DNA from: Anodontia alba
Lineage: Eukaryota; Mollusca; Bivalvia; Lucinida; Lucinidae
NCBI GenBank assembly: GCA_964016985.1
Contig: OZ024828.1
Location: forward strand, 82,384,308-82,448,307
DNA: 64,000 bases
Reading direction: 5' to 3'
Positions 26,401 through 41,400 of the stretch are shown here, in pieces. A program made the translations under genes and the position numbers. Numbering within the stretch: position 1 is the first letter of the stretch; each line of letters opens with the position of its first letter. The notes below the pieces were generated by a model, which did not search any database, was not told the origin of the DNA, and saw only the letters and a program-made list of their open reading frames with translations.

Positions 26401-29400
26401 AACTGCAGTAGGAATAATCATGGTTCATGGTAAGTTTGAATCTTATATATAGCTCTAGATAACGTGTATTTTTTTAAACCAAAAAAGTATCATTTTTTTT
26501 TTATTTCTTCATGAAAACATGAGGGGTTTCTAATGAGTACCTACAACATATGCTCTTGTGGAGAAATAATAAAAGTATTTATTTGGCTCTATTTTTTAGG
26601 GGGAGCACTGAATATGTCTAGAAAGATAAGAAAAATAAAAAAAGACAAGAGTTGGTTTGGAAAGTTCGCCATTCTGCTTTTTCTACATCCAGGCATTTAA
26701 TAATTTATGTACTCTTCAACTGAAATAATCTGTAAACATTACTTGGCAATATTTGCATAAGTTATCAAGCTACTGCCCATTGATATCGGCATCTGTGGAG
26801 TAAATCTCAGACCACCTACTTCACGCATATTTGCTGCATTATTTTTCGCGTGCTGAAGGTGTACCAAAAGCCATAGAAAACACATAATTCATAGTGTTTA
26901 TTGTTCTTTACTTAATTTTGCGCTTTGCTAGAAGTTCAGCATATCATCACACACACATGACAGATATGATTATTTGTGTTATAGATATTTTGTTGTCAGT
27001 GCAGCATATTTGAGAAATCGCCACAGTAAGGGTCAAAATGAGTGGTTACACATTAGATCTGTAAGTTTTGTTTTTATTTATTTAGATCTAATGCGTAATC
27101 ACACATTTTCAACTCTTCCCGTGGCGATTTCTCAACAATGCTGCATTGACAACCAAAATAGCTATAACACAAATAGTTATATGTGTCTATCGTGTGCGTG
27201 ATGTTATGCTGAACTTCTAGCAAAGGACAAAATTAAATAAAGGACAATAAACACCACGAATTTTGACATGTTTTCTATGGCTTTCGGTTATGCTTGTCCC
27301 TACAAAATACCATCTTAAAAAGGGGTACAACACTCATAATAATGGGGGCATTGAGTTTTACGAACACACATTTATAGTCCAACCTTATCATTTATATAAA
27401 CTCACACACATTTATCAAAAAATTATTTAGTTACTGATGAAGCACTGGTTAACCTTTATGCGGGCTAAGCCACCTGCCCAAGAACACGGTGAGTAGGTTA
27501 ACTGACCATGCTCAACATGACCCTAATGGGTTGACTAGTCCATAAAACCTCAAATCAAACAAACACATACATTTAACTTTTCAGCTAATGTAGCAGAATC
27601 CTTACAAAAATCTGATGCAGATGTGTATGTCTCAAGTGATGGTGGCTATTCATGGAGGCTGGTATGTAATTCTGTTATCACCAAGAATGTTGTAATTTAT
27701 AATATATATCAATCAGTGATACTACTTTCAAACATTTAATCCTTAAAACGCCAATCACAGTTGCAGATTACATTTTTTTTCAGAGGAAATACGTTGACAT
27801 TTCATATAAATAGTCTGCTGAGCAGACGATTCACGACATGTCAAGTCTTATTTCAATGAAAAATGATTTTAAAAAGCATAGAATGTTGTCTGTTACAAAT
27901 TTTGCTTGCTGCTTTAACGGTTATGTTGCTTGCAGTCTGACCTGAAAATCCAGATAGTTGAGCGTCTCAATTTTTCTGGATTTGTATTACATCCACGCAA
28001 ACAAGGCATGTTTGTTTATTTGACATCATTATGTTGAAGCAACATGGATGTAACATTCCCATATCCTCAAGCTGCTACAAGGGGCCATTAAATTACCATT
28101 CAGAATTGTAGCAGACAACATTCTTTTTTTTCCCCCAGAAAAAAAAAACAAGGCTTGTCATTTCATTTGCATAGCAGATGATACCGTATTTACCATATAT
28201 ACTCGGACAGATAGGCCTGAGCTAACAGTATAGATCCAGATGAGACGCCGCAGAACGCGGCGTCTCATCTGGGTCTCCACTGTTTGCCACTCATCCAGCA
28301 ATTTTTAGACAACATCTGGTAGTGAATTATACTGGTTCAAATTTTAGAACATATATGGTAAGGAGTTGAGGTGTCTGAATACTTAGGGTAAATACGGTAC
28401 TCAATGAAATGTGAAAAATAGAAGTGAAGATACCCAGGAAATGCCACAGTCACGAAGCACAGCCTTCCTGAGACACAGACTGAAGGAGAGATGAGGAACA
28501 ATCTATGACAAAACAAATGTAACATATGAAATCACCGAAGCACAAAGAAGAACTGCAAAAAAGGTGAATGTTCATATCAGTAGAAAAACACTGAAGCTGT
28601 ATTTTCTCAGGGGAAACTCAGAAAGCGCCATTGATGTCTGCAACAGACTACAGTTTTGTTTTTGTTGTTTTTTTTTTGTTTTATTTTTCCTAGAAATTAA
28701 GTCTTGACATTTCATGAGAATTGTCTGCCAAGCAGACAATTCACATAAAATGTCGACTTCTTTTCTAAGCAAAATAAAAAAGAATAGAGAATTTCGTCTG
28801 CTACAAATTTTGCTAAGTCTATAAAATTTAATTTTTATACGCCCGTTTGAAAAACGGGACATATTATGTTACGGGGTATGGCGTCCGTCCGTCCGTCCGT
28901 CCATCCGTAAACTTTTTCGTTTCTGGCTAACTCCTACAGTTTACATCCGATCAAGCTGAAACTTGGTATATAGTTAGACCATGATGTGGTGCAGCGCATA
29001 TTGTTTCGGGGTTACAGTCCACCAAATGTTTGCAGAGTTATGCCCCTTAGAAAATTTCTGTAAACTTTTCATTTCCGGTTAACTCCTCCTACATTTTACA
29101 TCCTATCAAGCTGAAACTTCATATATAGTTAGACCATGATGTGGAGCAGCGCATATTATTTCGAGGTTACAATCCACCAAATACTAGCAGAGTTATGCCT
29201 CTTTGAAAATTTCAATAGACTTTTCGTTTCCGGCTAACTCCTCCTACAGTTTACATCCGATCAAGCTGAAACTTGGTATATAGTTAGACCATGATGTGGT
29301 GCAGCGCATATTGTTTCGGGGTTACAGTCCACCAAATTTTTGCAGTTATGCCCCTTAGAAAATTTCTGTAATCTTTTCATTTCCGGTTAACTGCTCCTAC

Positions 29401-32400
29401 ATTTTACATCCGATCAAGCTGAAACTTCATGTATAGTTAGACCATGATGTGGAGCAGCGCATATTGTTTCGAGGTTACAGTCCACCAAATATTAGCAGAG
29501 TTATGCCTCTTTGAAAATTTCAGTAGACTTTTTGTTTCCAGCTAACTCCTCCTACAGTTTACATCCGATCAAGCTGAAACTTCATGTATAGTTAGACCAT
29601 GATGTGGAGCAGCGCATATTGTTTCGAGGTTACAGTCCACCAAATATTAACAGAGTTATACTTCTTTGAAAATTTCAATTAATTTTTAGTTTATGGCCAA
29701 ATCCTCCTACAGTTTACATCCAATCAAGCTGAAACTTCATGTACTGTTAGACCATGATGTGGAGCAGCACGTATTGTTTCAAGGTTACAGTCCACCAAAT
29801 ATTAGCAGAGTTAAACCCCTTAGAAAATGTCTATTAATTTTTTGTTTCCGGCTAAATCCGCCTACAGTTTACATCCGATCAAGCTGAAACTTGATTTGTA
29901 GTAAGACCATGATGTGGAGCAGTGCATATTGTTTCAAGGTTACAGTCCACCAAATATTAGCAGAGTTAAACCCCTTTGAAAATTTCTATTAATTTTTTGT
30001 TTCCGGCTAAATCCTCCTACAGTTTACATCCGATCAAGCTGAAACTTCGTAAATATTTACATGATGATGTGGAGCAGCACATATTATTTTTAGGTTACAG
30101 TGCACCAAATATTTGCAGATTTATGCCCCTTTGAAAGTTTTTGTAAACTTTTCACAGCATATTGTTTAGAGGTAATAGTGTGCCAAAGGCTCATATGAAC
30201 TTATAATATAGCCATGCTTCTGTGGTGTGTCCTCCATCAGAAAGCACTTCTCCCTAGAAGCAGCAAACTTCTCCCTTAATTTCTTGGCCAGCTTGGACCC
30301 TTAGCTTACAGTTCACCAAATATCAGCAGAGATTATGCCCCAATGAATTTTTTTTAAAATTTTTTTTTTTTGTAATTCCACTTACAGTTTATATCCGGAG
30401 CTCTGAATTATACAGGAGCCAGTTAATGTGCTGCATCTTATTACTTGCCACGGGCGTATAATGCCCGCTTGGCGGAGCTCTTGTTATAGTATATACTGAC
30501 CCAAAAAAAAGAAACGTCTTATTTTTGAAAGAATTTAATTTGCATGAAAACAAATTTGATTTTTTGAGTGAATCTAATTTGCGTGAAAACAAATATCCAA
30601 AACATGCTTTTGATGTGGAAAGGTTTGTAAAAATTAAAGTTTCAAATGCCATGACAAAGTTCATGAATTAATTCACGTTAAGTCGTCTATTGCAAAACAT
30701 TCAAACTGCATGTGCACCTTATGCTGTGCACTTAGTGAAATGTGAAATTTAACTTTCATTTCTTTCAAGGATATAATTTCATTTAGGGTTGAAGCATCGT
30801 CAGAAATCACTGGATTTCATTTAACTACCGAAAGGACGTCCACAAAATTATGTTAACATGATGTTGGCATACATCAAGACATTAAACGTGAAGTTCAGCT
30901 ATCCAGACAGTTACAAACAACAACCATGACAGTAAGATGACTTGATAAAATGTCTAAAACCAATGACTTCACAAATGATTCACTAATAACTGAATGTCCG
31001 TGCATGATTACCCCCTACGGAGATCGTCACTTTGTGACATCACATTTATGAGACAGACTTATGCCAGTGGTTGTGACAGTAAAGAATGCACCTGGTTGTC
31101 ATGCCATTTCAGCATCTGGTGTTTTCAGTGTGACAAGGCTTTGCTGTGGTCGTTCATGCAAATAACAAACATGCAAGACTTTTGAAATTTGGGTACCAGT
31201 GTTTGCAGCATTGTCTTTGCAGTAAATGAGTGCCAAATGAATGTAGTTTTAGTGCATTGCTCAGTAATCTTATTTATTGAAGTAAAATATTTGAATGAAA
31301 AATTTGCATTTGTTAAAAGAAAATTCATATAAATGTAAAATGGATGTTTCATATTTTTGTGCCATATATAACAAACAAATTTGTTACAACAGTAACATGA
31401 TCCCAAGGTCTGTATCACCTTACTTCCAGATAAGGTGCTTTTATGAACCAAAAAATTTATTATTTCTCCACAAAACCATATGTTGTGTGTACTCACTAGA
31501 AGCGCCTTGGTGAGGCTCTAATGAGTACCCACAATATTTGAAATATGGCAAAGTTTAGAATAAGTATGATGAGACATTAAGATGTCCCAGTATTTAGGGT
31601 AAACCATGACTGAATAAGAATGGGTATCCATATAAGAGCCACCTCATGACAAAACCAACAAATGGCATGTGCGCCCAGCGAAGACTCAGATCAGCCTTGG
31701 CATCTGCCCTGTCTGATCAGAGGCTTAACTGTGTGCTCATTGGTAGCAAACAACCCAGCCTTTCTTCATGCGGACAGTGAAGACTCTGATCAGACTGGGC
31801 ATCTGCCCAGTCTGATCAGAGGCTTAACTGTGTGCTCATTGGTAGCAAAGGACCCAGCCTTTCTTCATGCGGACAGTGAAGACTCTGATCAGACTGGGCA
31901 GATCCCATGCTGATCTGAGTCCTGTCTGGTCACACATGCCATTTTGTTGGTTTTGTTATGAGGTGGCTCAATAATATTTTTTCTTATTTCTGCACAAAAA
32001 CATATGTTGTGGGTACTCATTAGAAGCATCTTGACAAGATGCTTCTAATGAGTACACACAATATAGGGATCAAACATGGTTTTTCATGCATTAACATTTG
32101 CCAGGTCCCATGGGAAGAGTTGAAAACCGAGGCCGCAGGGAAGTGTTGAAAACCGATCGCTATTATTGCATAAAACCTGAAAACATTTGCTACATTTCGC
32201 AATATTTCTTGCACTATTTTGTTTCGCCTTTTCACTGATGTTTTACAAATGCAATTTCCACGGACTATGCTCCTTCTAGGGCCAGGCGGTACACATCTCA
32301 GGACGGCACCAAATCTATTGCCCCGGTACAATCATATTGAAAGTTGCATAGCAGTGCATTAACAGCGCGTGAATTGCCTTGTTAATACATGGCTTTTTGC

Positions 32401-35400
32401 CGGTTAATGCACGGCTGTTAATAATGTGTGGCACTGCTTTTAGTTTTACAACAGAAATAAGGAATTACCAGTATTTTTCATTTGAAAAAGAGCCTTACCT
32501 GGACCTGTGCAAATGTGGTACTCCTATTTAATAAGGCCCCTGTTTGACTTGTATTTCTTACAGTCTCTGAAGGGCCCTCATCACTACCAGATTGGAGACC
32601 ATGGAGGCTTTCTTGCTGCAGTTTCAAAAAGTGAACCTAATCCAAATATCGTCAAGTTTTCAACAGATGAAGGGAATTGCTGGCATGAATATCAATTTAC
32701 AAATAAAACACTCAACTTTACTGGTAAGTAGACATGTATAGCAGTGGTTAAGAAATGATATGTTTTTTTCTTTGCTCTTTCAGATGATGATCCACCAGAG
32801 TTATTCCCATTAGAGGAGTTATCCCTGAAGGTTTGAAAATAAGGGTCCCAGGATCTGATGTTGAATTAAGAGGTCCTTTAATAATATTTATAGGTTGGGT
32901 TGGATGTTTTAAAGAGGTTAACTCCTGCCCAAATACTAAAAATGCTTGTCATTTAGGTCTCATATAGTTAACCCTTGTCATGCTGAATAAATTAAGATGT
33001 CATGCCCATTTCTAATTGTCAGCCAATCAGATTCCTTGATCCAGATTGTTGATACAAGCTCACACACTGAATGAGAAACAGTTTGGATCTACACTGTTTG
33101 CAAAAACAGGGCATATCCGGGTTCAGCAGGACCAAGGTTAATATTAAAGTGCAAAGCCAGAAATGAATATAATTAATTTTAGATTAATCCTATATATATC
33201 ACTCAGGAACCTTGCCTTTATCTTTTGAGGGTCCAGAACATGTTTTTTAGGGAAAAAACTGCCAAAATGCAAGTCAGGGAAAACCCTTATCCTACAGCAG
33301 CCCTTCCCATGGGGATCTATTTTCTTCTGCAGCATATCAATATCTGCAGCAAGACTCTTTTGGAAGCGATGGCCAAGGCTGTGAAACATGCTACAGCTAT
33401 GTCGACTATCTTGGCCATAGAATGATTTCAGGCTCAACACGATGCAGCTATAGCCTCCTCTAAAATTATTCTGGCTCATTCTAGTCATATACTGAGAAAT
33501 GCTACAATTAATTTTCAACTATTCTTTGACAAGAAGATTAAGGAAGTGGCAAAATCTAATCTCAAAACACAACAACATAGATTCTTGGCCTCTTTCACCA
33601 ATAATCTAATTATACAACCTCAGAAATCATCCTGCACAGCTACAGGTCCTTTTCGAAAACAGTTTATCTCCTCTAAACGTGAATTGTCTTCCACAAATTT
33701 CTGAAAGCCAACCCATTCCACTGCTTATCTTACCACATCTAGATATTCCAGTGGGAGGAATATTAGCCAACTTTGTGGAACAGTGAAGAGAATTGTTTCA
33801 AAACATAAGGGTCCTCTCTATCATCTAAGAAGGTTTAAGGATCCAGTTCAATTTGCATCCTCCATCTACAATTCCAATAAGTCTGAGTCAGTCTTCCTCC
33901 CCATGGTTACAAGAAGAAATAAGAATGGAACCTCCAGTAACAGGCAGTGGAAAGGGTAACAGATCCGGGAATTCACGTTTTTTACTCTCGGCTATTTCTT
34001 TTACCCAAAAAGAGAATGGAAAGTTAAGTCACGTAATAGATGTCTCCATTTTTAATCTATATAAGAAAATAACTGCTAAAGATGAAGACAACCAAGTCAG
34101 TGTGTCAGTTGATATTGGTCAGCAACTGTGCTGTCTCAATATATCTAACGAATGCTTATATACATTTTTAAAGTCATCTGCAATCAAGGAAATACCTTCT
34201 CTTAGTGTTCAGCAGTCAGGTCTTCCAACTCACGGTACTATCAGAATATCCCAAAATTAGTGGATTCTTACCAAATTGATAGAAGTAATCGCTACTCATC
34301 TGCATTAATGTGCCATCTCAATATTTCCCTACCTTGACGATTTGCTCATATTATATGCGGTAGAATAATATCTCTCACAATATATTGTCTCCAAATGGTA
34401 TAAAGTCTAAGATTCATTCCAATCTAAAAAAGTTAAATTTGAAATTAGTTCAGTGATTCACCTTGATAGGTATAGAATTCCTGACACAATGTAATACAGT
34501 CAGAGTACTACTAGATCATATTGAATACCTACTCTTGATAATAAAATAATTTTTAACTCAGACATAAGTTTTGGATCAAACTTTCTTTTCTTTTGGGAAA
34601 ACTCAGTGCTGCAACAGGCTAAGTAGTTCTACACAGACTTCATTCAAGCTAGTTTTAATTGTCTGTTTCTCAGCCTGGGCCCGGTTGTTCAAAGCGTCGT
34701 TAGCTTAACGAGCTCGTTAAGGGTCATTTCGTTAACTGTTTTAGCAGATTCAATACACAATATTCTGATATTTTTTGCTGAAAAAATGTGAGTAGCTTTT
34801 GCACTGCAAAAGCTACTCACATTTTTTCAGCAAAAAATTTCAGCATATTTGCGTAATACTTGATTTAAAATTTAACGAATCGTTAACTAACGACATCGTT
34901 AGCTTTGAACAACTGGGCCCTGGAGATCTTATTTATATATCCTTCGGATTATCAAGTTTAGATCACAAGTATGATCCGATTTTAAGGGTGGATAGATTCC
35001 AATCCCTTCGTTTAGGAAACATTCATCAATTCTCTAGTTACCAGTGAATTCCTTTTTATGGATACCAGTCATTATGGATGGGTGCTTATTTCGATTTAAT
35101 GAGACTATCCTTTCATCATCGCTGGATAGATCAATTTCAGCTCCACATATTCTAAAAATAATGTCCATTCTGTTTGCATTGAAAAAGGCCATACAGTACA
35201 GTCTTCACTCTTGTGTTATGATATCCACAGACAATACAACAGTGGTCTCATATAACAACAAACAATTAGGTACTCATTCTCCCAATATATGTATAGAAGT
35301 ATGGGAGATCATCATTTGTTATCTGGAACAAGGTACAAGTCTTAGAACTCGTCACATTCCTGGGAAATCTAACATTTTACAGACTGTCTGTCCAGATTAG

Positions 35401-38400
35401 ACAAACCTCTCAATACAGAATAGTCCTTGTATCAAATAGTGATAAATTGCATTTTTCAAATGACTACTTTTCATAATATGGATTTGTTTGTGACTCAGTG
35501 CAGTCACAAACTCCCATTACATGTCTATCCAGTTCTGGACAATCAAGCCTTTGCGACAGATGCTTTATCCATAAATTGGAATAATCTACATGCTTATGCA
35601 TTTCCACTAACAATTATGATATCATCTGTTCCCACTAGATCCGTTAATATAGGTGCAGAATAATTATTATAGCTCCTCTTTGACCTAAACATCATTGGTT
35701 CTCAGAGGTGTTAAGCTACTAGTTCTTATCGTAAAAATAGAACTAGATTATTTTACTGATGGAATTCAGGCCTCTGATTCTTAACCCTTGTCCTGCTGAA
35801 CCTGGATATACCCTGCCTTTGCAAACAGTGTAGATCCAGATCAGTTGGCTTCTGAAGAAGCCAGCTGATCTGGATCTGCCCTGTTTGCCATTAAATATTT
35901 GAATTTATAGCAACAATCCGGACCATTAATCTGATTGGCTATAAATTAGAAGTGGGCGTGGCATCTTAATTTATTCAGCAGGACAAGGGTTAAGAAAATT
36001 GGCAGCCTCTAGAGTCCAATATACATATGATTAAGGTAATTAACACCTTATAGATATGTAATTAGTGAATCTAGATCATTCTTAAGAGTATATCACAGAA
36101 TGTATCTGATTCCATAGAATTTCCTGAGTCTTAAACCAGAAGTTAAGGTAATCTATATATACTTTAGTGTTAGAATTAGGGGAGCACCTCCCTCCTAATC
36201 TACAATTTTAACTTCATAATACATTAACCTATAGATAATGTGCTATTCTCTTCTGTTTTCACACCTTCCACAGAAAAAACGACCTTTCAGTCGTTAATTA
36301 AAGTCTTAAACCAGAAGGTCCCTTAGGCAGTTACCTGTGTGACGTAACTCTTCCCGCTCAATTGACCACGTGCCAGTTTCTTTTCTGTGGACAAAGAAAT
36401 TCAACAAGGATTATTTACCTGTGATAGAAATTTGGATTATTTCTTTCCTCACGGATAAATTTATGTATCCTTGTGTTTCTTTTGTTTATTTATCACTCCT
36501 TTCACTTTCTGTGTTATTATTTAAAATTTTCAATTTTCGATTTCATGTATTTTTGACTGGTCTTTTTCCACATGCGTTTTCGCGACTCTCGCTATTCGGC
36601 ACAACGCTCGTGCGCGATCGGTTCGATAGTCGTGTTTATATATGCAGAATATTTTTGTTCTTTTCGTTCCAGGTTATTCAGCAACTACGATATGTTTTTC
36701 CTGGACTTTTGTTTGCAGAGATCTTCAGTTGGCTAAAGATTCTCATGGTGGAGAAGCTGATTGTAAAGAACTTGTCAACCCTTGATGGGTTATAAGACAA
36801 TTCTTTACTGATGGGAGCCCCACCCCATATGGCTATACTGCCGGGGTAAGACCCATCAAGGTGGCGGGGGTGGTCGGGTGGTGCGAAGGTGTCATGTATC
36901 TTATGTCACCGGGGCGTCCAGCTGGTATTGGCTTACAGTTGGGCAAGGCCTGCTATCCTTGTAGCAGGTAAGGGTAGGGAGGTGATGTTTTCATTTCTTC
37001 TGTTTCTTCACTTTCATTCCTGTTCCTCTTTCTTCCCTGTCCCTCTCTTTCATCTCTTCTGCTATCTCTTCTGTCTCTTTCTCCCTTTCTCTGGGAGACG
37101 ACACAAAATGACCCATAAGGGTTGACGTGTCGTTAAACCCCAACACAATCAAAACCCATCAAGGTGGCATCTTTGGGTACTTAGTATCCGATAAAGTCTG
37201 TCCACCAGTCACCAGTCATCCAGTCACCAGCCACCAGTCACCAGTCAACCAGGCACCAGTCAATCAGCTTCACCAGTCACCAGTCAATCAGGTGCCAGTC
37301 AACCAGGCACCAGTCACCAGTCATCCAGGTGCCAGTCAACCAGGCACCAGTCACCAGTCACCAGTCACCCAGTCACCAGTCACCCAGTCACCAGTCACCG
37401 ATCAACCAGGCACCAGTCAACTAGTCTCCAGTCAATAATTTAATTATTTTCTGGAAAGACTTAGTTTTTGGCATATTTCACCGGACAAAATAGTCACGTA
37501 TACTAACTTCCGGTCATTATGTCTAATTATTAAAAAAATTTTTCACTGGGCAAAGTATCAGTAATATTTCTGATACTTATACCCGGTCATATTATTATAT
37601 TATTTCTGATTTTTCACCAGGCAAACTTTTACAGAAAGTGTCTGGTCAATTTTTGCCTAATAATTAATTATCTTCGGGAAAAAGTTTCGAATACTTGTGC
37701 CCGCTCAGTTTTCATATATAATCTCCCTTTTTCATCGGACTAGAGTTACGAATACTACTATCCGATCAATTTGTCAAATTACTTGTAACTTTACCGGGGC
37801 ACAGTTACGAATACTAGTGTCCGGTCATTGTGTCGGGTAACTAGTGTCAAAATAATGATCACTAATTCCCGAACAATCTATTATCGTTCATAGAGCTCCA
37901 TTCACGTTTAAGTCAATGGATATAGGTTATTAAGTGAAATACATAATAACTTTTTATACAAAAAATTCTGTACAGTCTTTCCCAAATCAGACTAGAATCT
38001 TTAATATTCTATTGACTTATTATAGGTGTGTAATTCCATTAATATTTTAAATTAACTTATGTTTTATCTCTTTTATCCGCTAGAAAGAGTTAAACTTCCG
38101 ACTATAACAAAATTCTTACCGGGCAGCAGTTCGTAGACTAGTGCCAGGTCATTCAAATGATGTTTTATCTCTTTAATTCGCTAGAAAGCGGTTAAATTCC
38201 GGCTCTAACGAAAATTTCATCGGTAGGCACTTCGTAGAGTAGTGCCAGGTCATTCTAACGAAATTCCACCGGGCAGTAGTTTCGTAGACTTTGTGTCGGA
38301 TTACTAGTGTCCGAGTAGTAGTCACTAGTACTCGCTCAACATATATTTATTTAATAACCACTATAGACATGTATAGTCTTGGATTATAGGTTATTGAATG

Positions 38401-41400
38401 ACAGCAATGGGTTCTAATACCTAGTAGCCATTTATATTGTTGAATTCTGTCCAGTCACTTTTGAACTTAACTTCTTACATATTCACCTTATTCGGCTCTA
38501 GGGCAAAGGTGAACTATAAAACTATCGTTATTTATAAGAAGAAAAATATACACAAAATCTAAAAAATTTTCTTCTTTCCTCCCCTGTTTTTCTTCTATAT
38601 GCTCCGATATGTAATCAGCATGTAATCTAAGGAGTAAATTGACAAGAAAGTAGCAATCGATTTTTTCTACTTTCTATTAATTTTTCATTCTTAAGGTATC
38701 GGAAATTTACACCAACCAGATAAATAAATTAACAGTTTATTTATTTATTCGCTACCTCTCTAGATTACTACGATTTAAAATTCTAGTTGAGGTACGTATT
38801 TTCCTTTTGCCTTTTCTACATGGAAAATAGTTGATCTGATAAGCTATTATTCTATTTTATACTATCTTTTGATTGATTATATAAGAGTCTAGGTCAGTCG
38901 TGCTCTGTTTAAACTCTGCTATAAAATAATAAATAAGAAAAAAATCTTATATTTAGGCATAGATATAATTCGATACGTTCTTTACTTTGCCTGTTTTATT
39001 TTTTCTTCTGGATCATTTAAGACTACCATAGCAATATACCAGATATTTTTGCCTCAGTAAGAATCTATTACGCCGAAGATTCTTCATATTGGAATAATAA
39101 TTTTATTATGATTATAATTTCTAGACCCAATTAATCCTCGTATATGATAGGTCTACTTTATCTTATTGAGGAATAGTTTTGCTTCGACTAGCTCTATACC
39201 TCTAATATTTGGGGGTGGTCGGGTGGTGCGAAGGTGCTGTGTATCTTACATCACTGGGGCATCCAACTGATACTGGCTTACAGTTGGGCAAGGCCTGCTA
39301 TCCTTGTAGTGGGTAAGAGTAGAGGGGGAATGTTTTTATTTCTTCTGTTTCTTCACTTTCTTTCCTGTTCCTCTTTCTTCCCTGTCCCTCTCTTTCATCT
39401 CCTCTACTCTCTCTTCTATCTCTTTTCTCCCTTTCTCTGGGAGACGACACAAAATGACCCTCAAGGGTTGACGTGTCGTTAAACCCCAACACAATCAATC
39501 AAAAAACCTCTAATATTTTATTTATAACGAGAGTCCATGTCAATCAAAATTTTCTTGCACTTTGGTATTGACAATGGATACATATTTAGTAAAGGCATTA
39601 ATTATTCAGTACGTGACAGATTATTATTGCCTAAATTAGATATTATATACAATACTTTCCTTTTGATATTTTGTTTTATTGACTTTGTAACTATTCAGAA
39701 ACTGCCAAAGTCAATCATTTCCTTCCTCTAAACTTACCGAAGCTCTAGATTATGTTGATATATATTTTTGATATATGCTTAGAGGTTAATTAACGAGAGT
39801 TTACCTCATAATAGCAGATATTATTATATTTATATTAATCAATCTATAGTCTAGGCTTAGACAAAAGGGAAAACATCCTTAATTACGAGCCGGTAAAGAA
39901 TTAAGACACTCTTAATTATCTCTTTACCCCTCCTTTATGTTTACATTCGTTAAAGGGATCATAGTAATTCTCGCTAAGAGTTCAAGTTCAGTTTGCGAAT
40001 AATGCAAAGATTAATATCTTGACTTCCAGTCTGCATCAAAAATGGTCTATATATATAGATAAATATCTTTTCCGAAACTGGATATTTATTTATTTTTCCA
40101 CACAATAAGTCATTTCAAGATGTCGATGATTTTGAAATGCACTGCTTCAATTGATAATATAAAATATGTTTATATTAACTTCACAACTTAGTAAGTGCTG
40201 CACCTACGTTCCTGGTCAGATCTTACTTTTGTGATACGTTTTTGAACATACTGAAAGTTTTCTCCGATTATACATTCGGTAAATAAACTTTCGAGTAGTA
40301 TTTATGCTTTTAAACATTCAGATTATTTGATAATTGTTGGAGATAATATATTATTCTGATATTTATATATCTATCTTCATTATTTATCTTTCTCATCTTA
40401 CTTTTAAATTAGATTGACCTTCTCGCTACGTTCCAGGTTTAAATCTAGCTAACATTGTGGAACAGTCACTTTTTCATTTCCTAAACAATATTTTAACATT
40501 TTTCTCAGTATTCAGAGCATAACGACTTCATGAATACTTGGAAATAATTCAATTCTACGCTTGTTAAACTAAGCCTAAAACAAGCCCTAGTTTTTTAGAA
40601 TGGATATTATCCTTCGATTCAGTTCATGGAGATACATCCTTTTAGATCCCATTATCTCTATTTCAATCATACAAAATTCTAATGACTAAGTACTCCTTTT
40701 CTACGTACGAATACAGAATATCGAGTCACTGTTGCTGCATATTGGTTAAAGATTAAACAAATTTTATCTTAAACCTATATGACGTTAAATTAATTATTAT
40801 CTCTTTCATATACATGTTTTTACCCTTCCGTCAGGGATCGCGGTAATAATATTATTACTCTCTATGGTTTACACATAGATCTCGAGAGTATATACATGTA
40901 TTTTCTTCCTGAACTCATTTGCGAGTACGTAATTTGATATTTCAGGAATTACCAATTATGCAGACATAGATTTTATTCTATTAATATTCAATTCTAAAAA
41001 TTTGATTGCATGTTTATCTATAAAATTTCCGGGCAGTAATTTTATAGAGAGTTATATGTTTAATAATTCCCTGCTTAATAATACAGCATATTGATCTACA
41101 ATAGGCTCCATTTATTTCAGCATTAAAATAGTAAGTCCAGTTCGCATTTTTGGTAATTTGGGTTGTTTCAGTACTTTGATTACTGTACCAACTTGTAAGG
41201 TCATTTCAGTACACATGTCCTTTGAGCACTGTAAAGGATTGGTTCCAGGCTTATATGTAGACATACTGAAAGTGTTTTGCACAGCTGGGTCCCAGTGCAA
41301 CAGCCTCTTTCTGATGACAGCTGATTGCTGCAGCAAGGAAAAAGTTTTCAGTCCAGTTTTTTGGCAAATTTTTCAACTTTTTGAACATTTCAAGCCCAAT

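Larger units (their letters stand above)
33300..36205 (+). pseudogene. Decayed DIRS copy C (gag end, RT, RNase H fragments); continues at 47906
   Basis: Homology to copy D begins near GATCTATTTTCTTC (33318 here, 57963 in D) and includes gag words EAMAKAVKHATAMS and QQHRFLAS, RT words ISLSQSSSPWLQEEI and the shadow-frame GSGKGNRSGNSRFLL, RNase H words MISTDNTTVVS and RTRHIPGKSNIL, and RNase H-to-recombinase connector words (WNNLHAYAFP). Frames are broken many times, the YxDD motif is not in an open frame, and two foldbacks are inserted. It ends at 36205 where copy B begins and resumes at 47906. The left end with the terminal repeat is missing. It is the oldest DIRS copy here. Confidence 0.88.

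Noticed and set aside
31662..31913. 83-codon frame with SEDSDQ repeats
   Set aside because: It is a translation of the inner repeats of a MITE with inverted ends. Similar peptides may appear in automatic annotations but I see no gene structure.
36370..36795. 141-codon hydrophobic frame at the start of copy B
   Set aside because: It begins in the terminal repeat and runs through the untranslated leader. Copy D has only a short, unrelated continuation of the same start.
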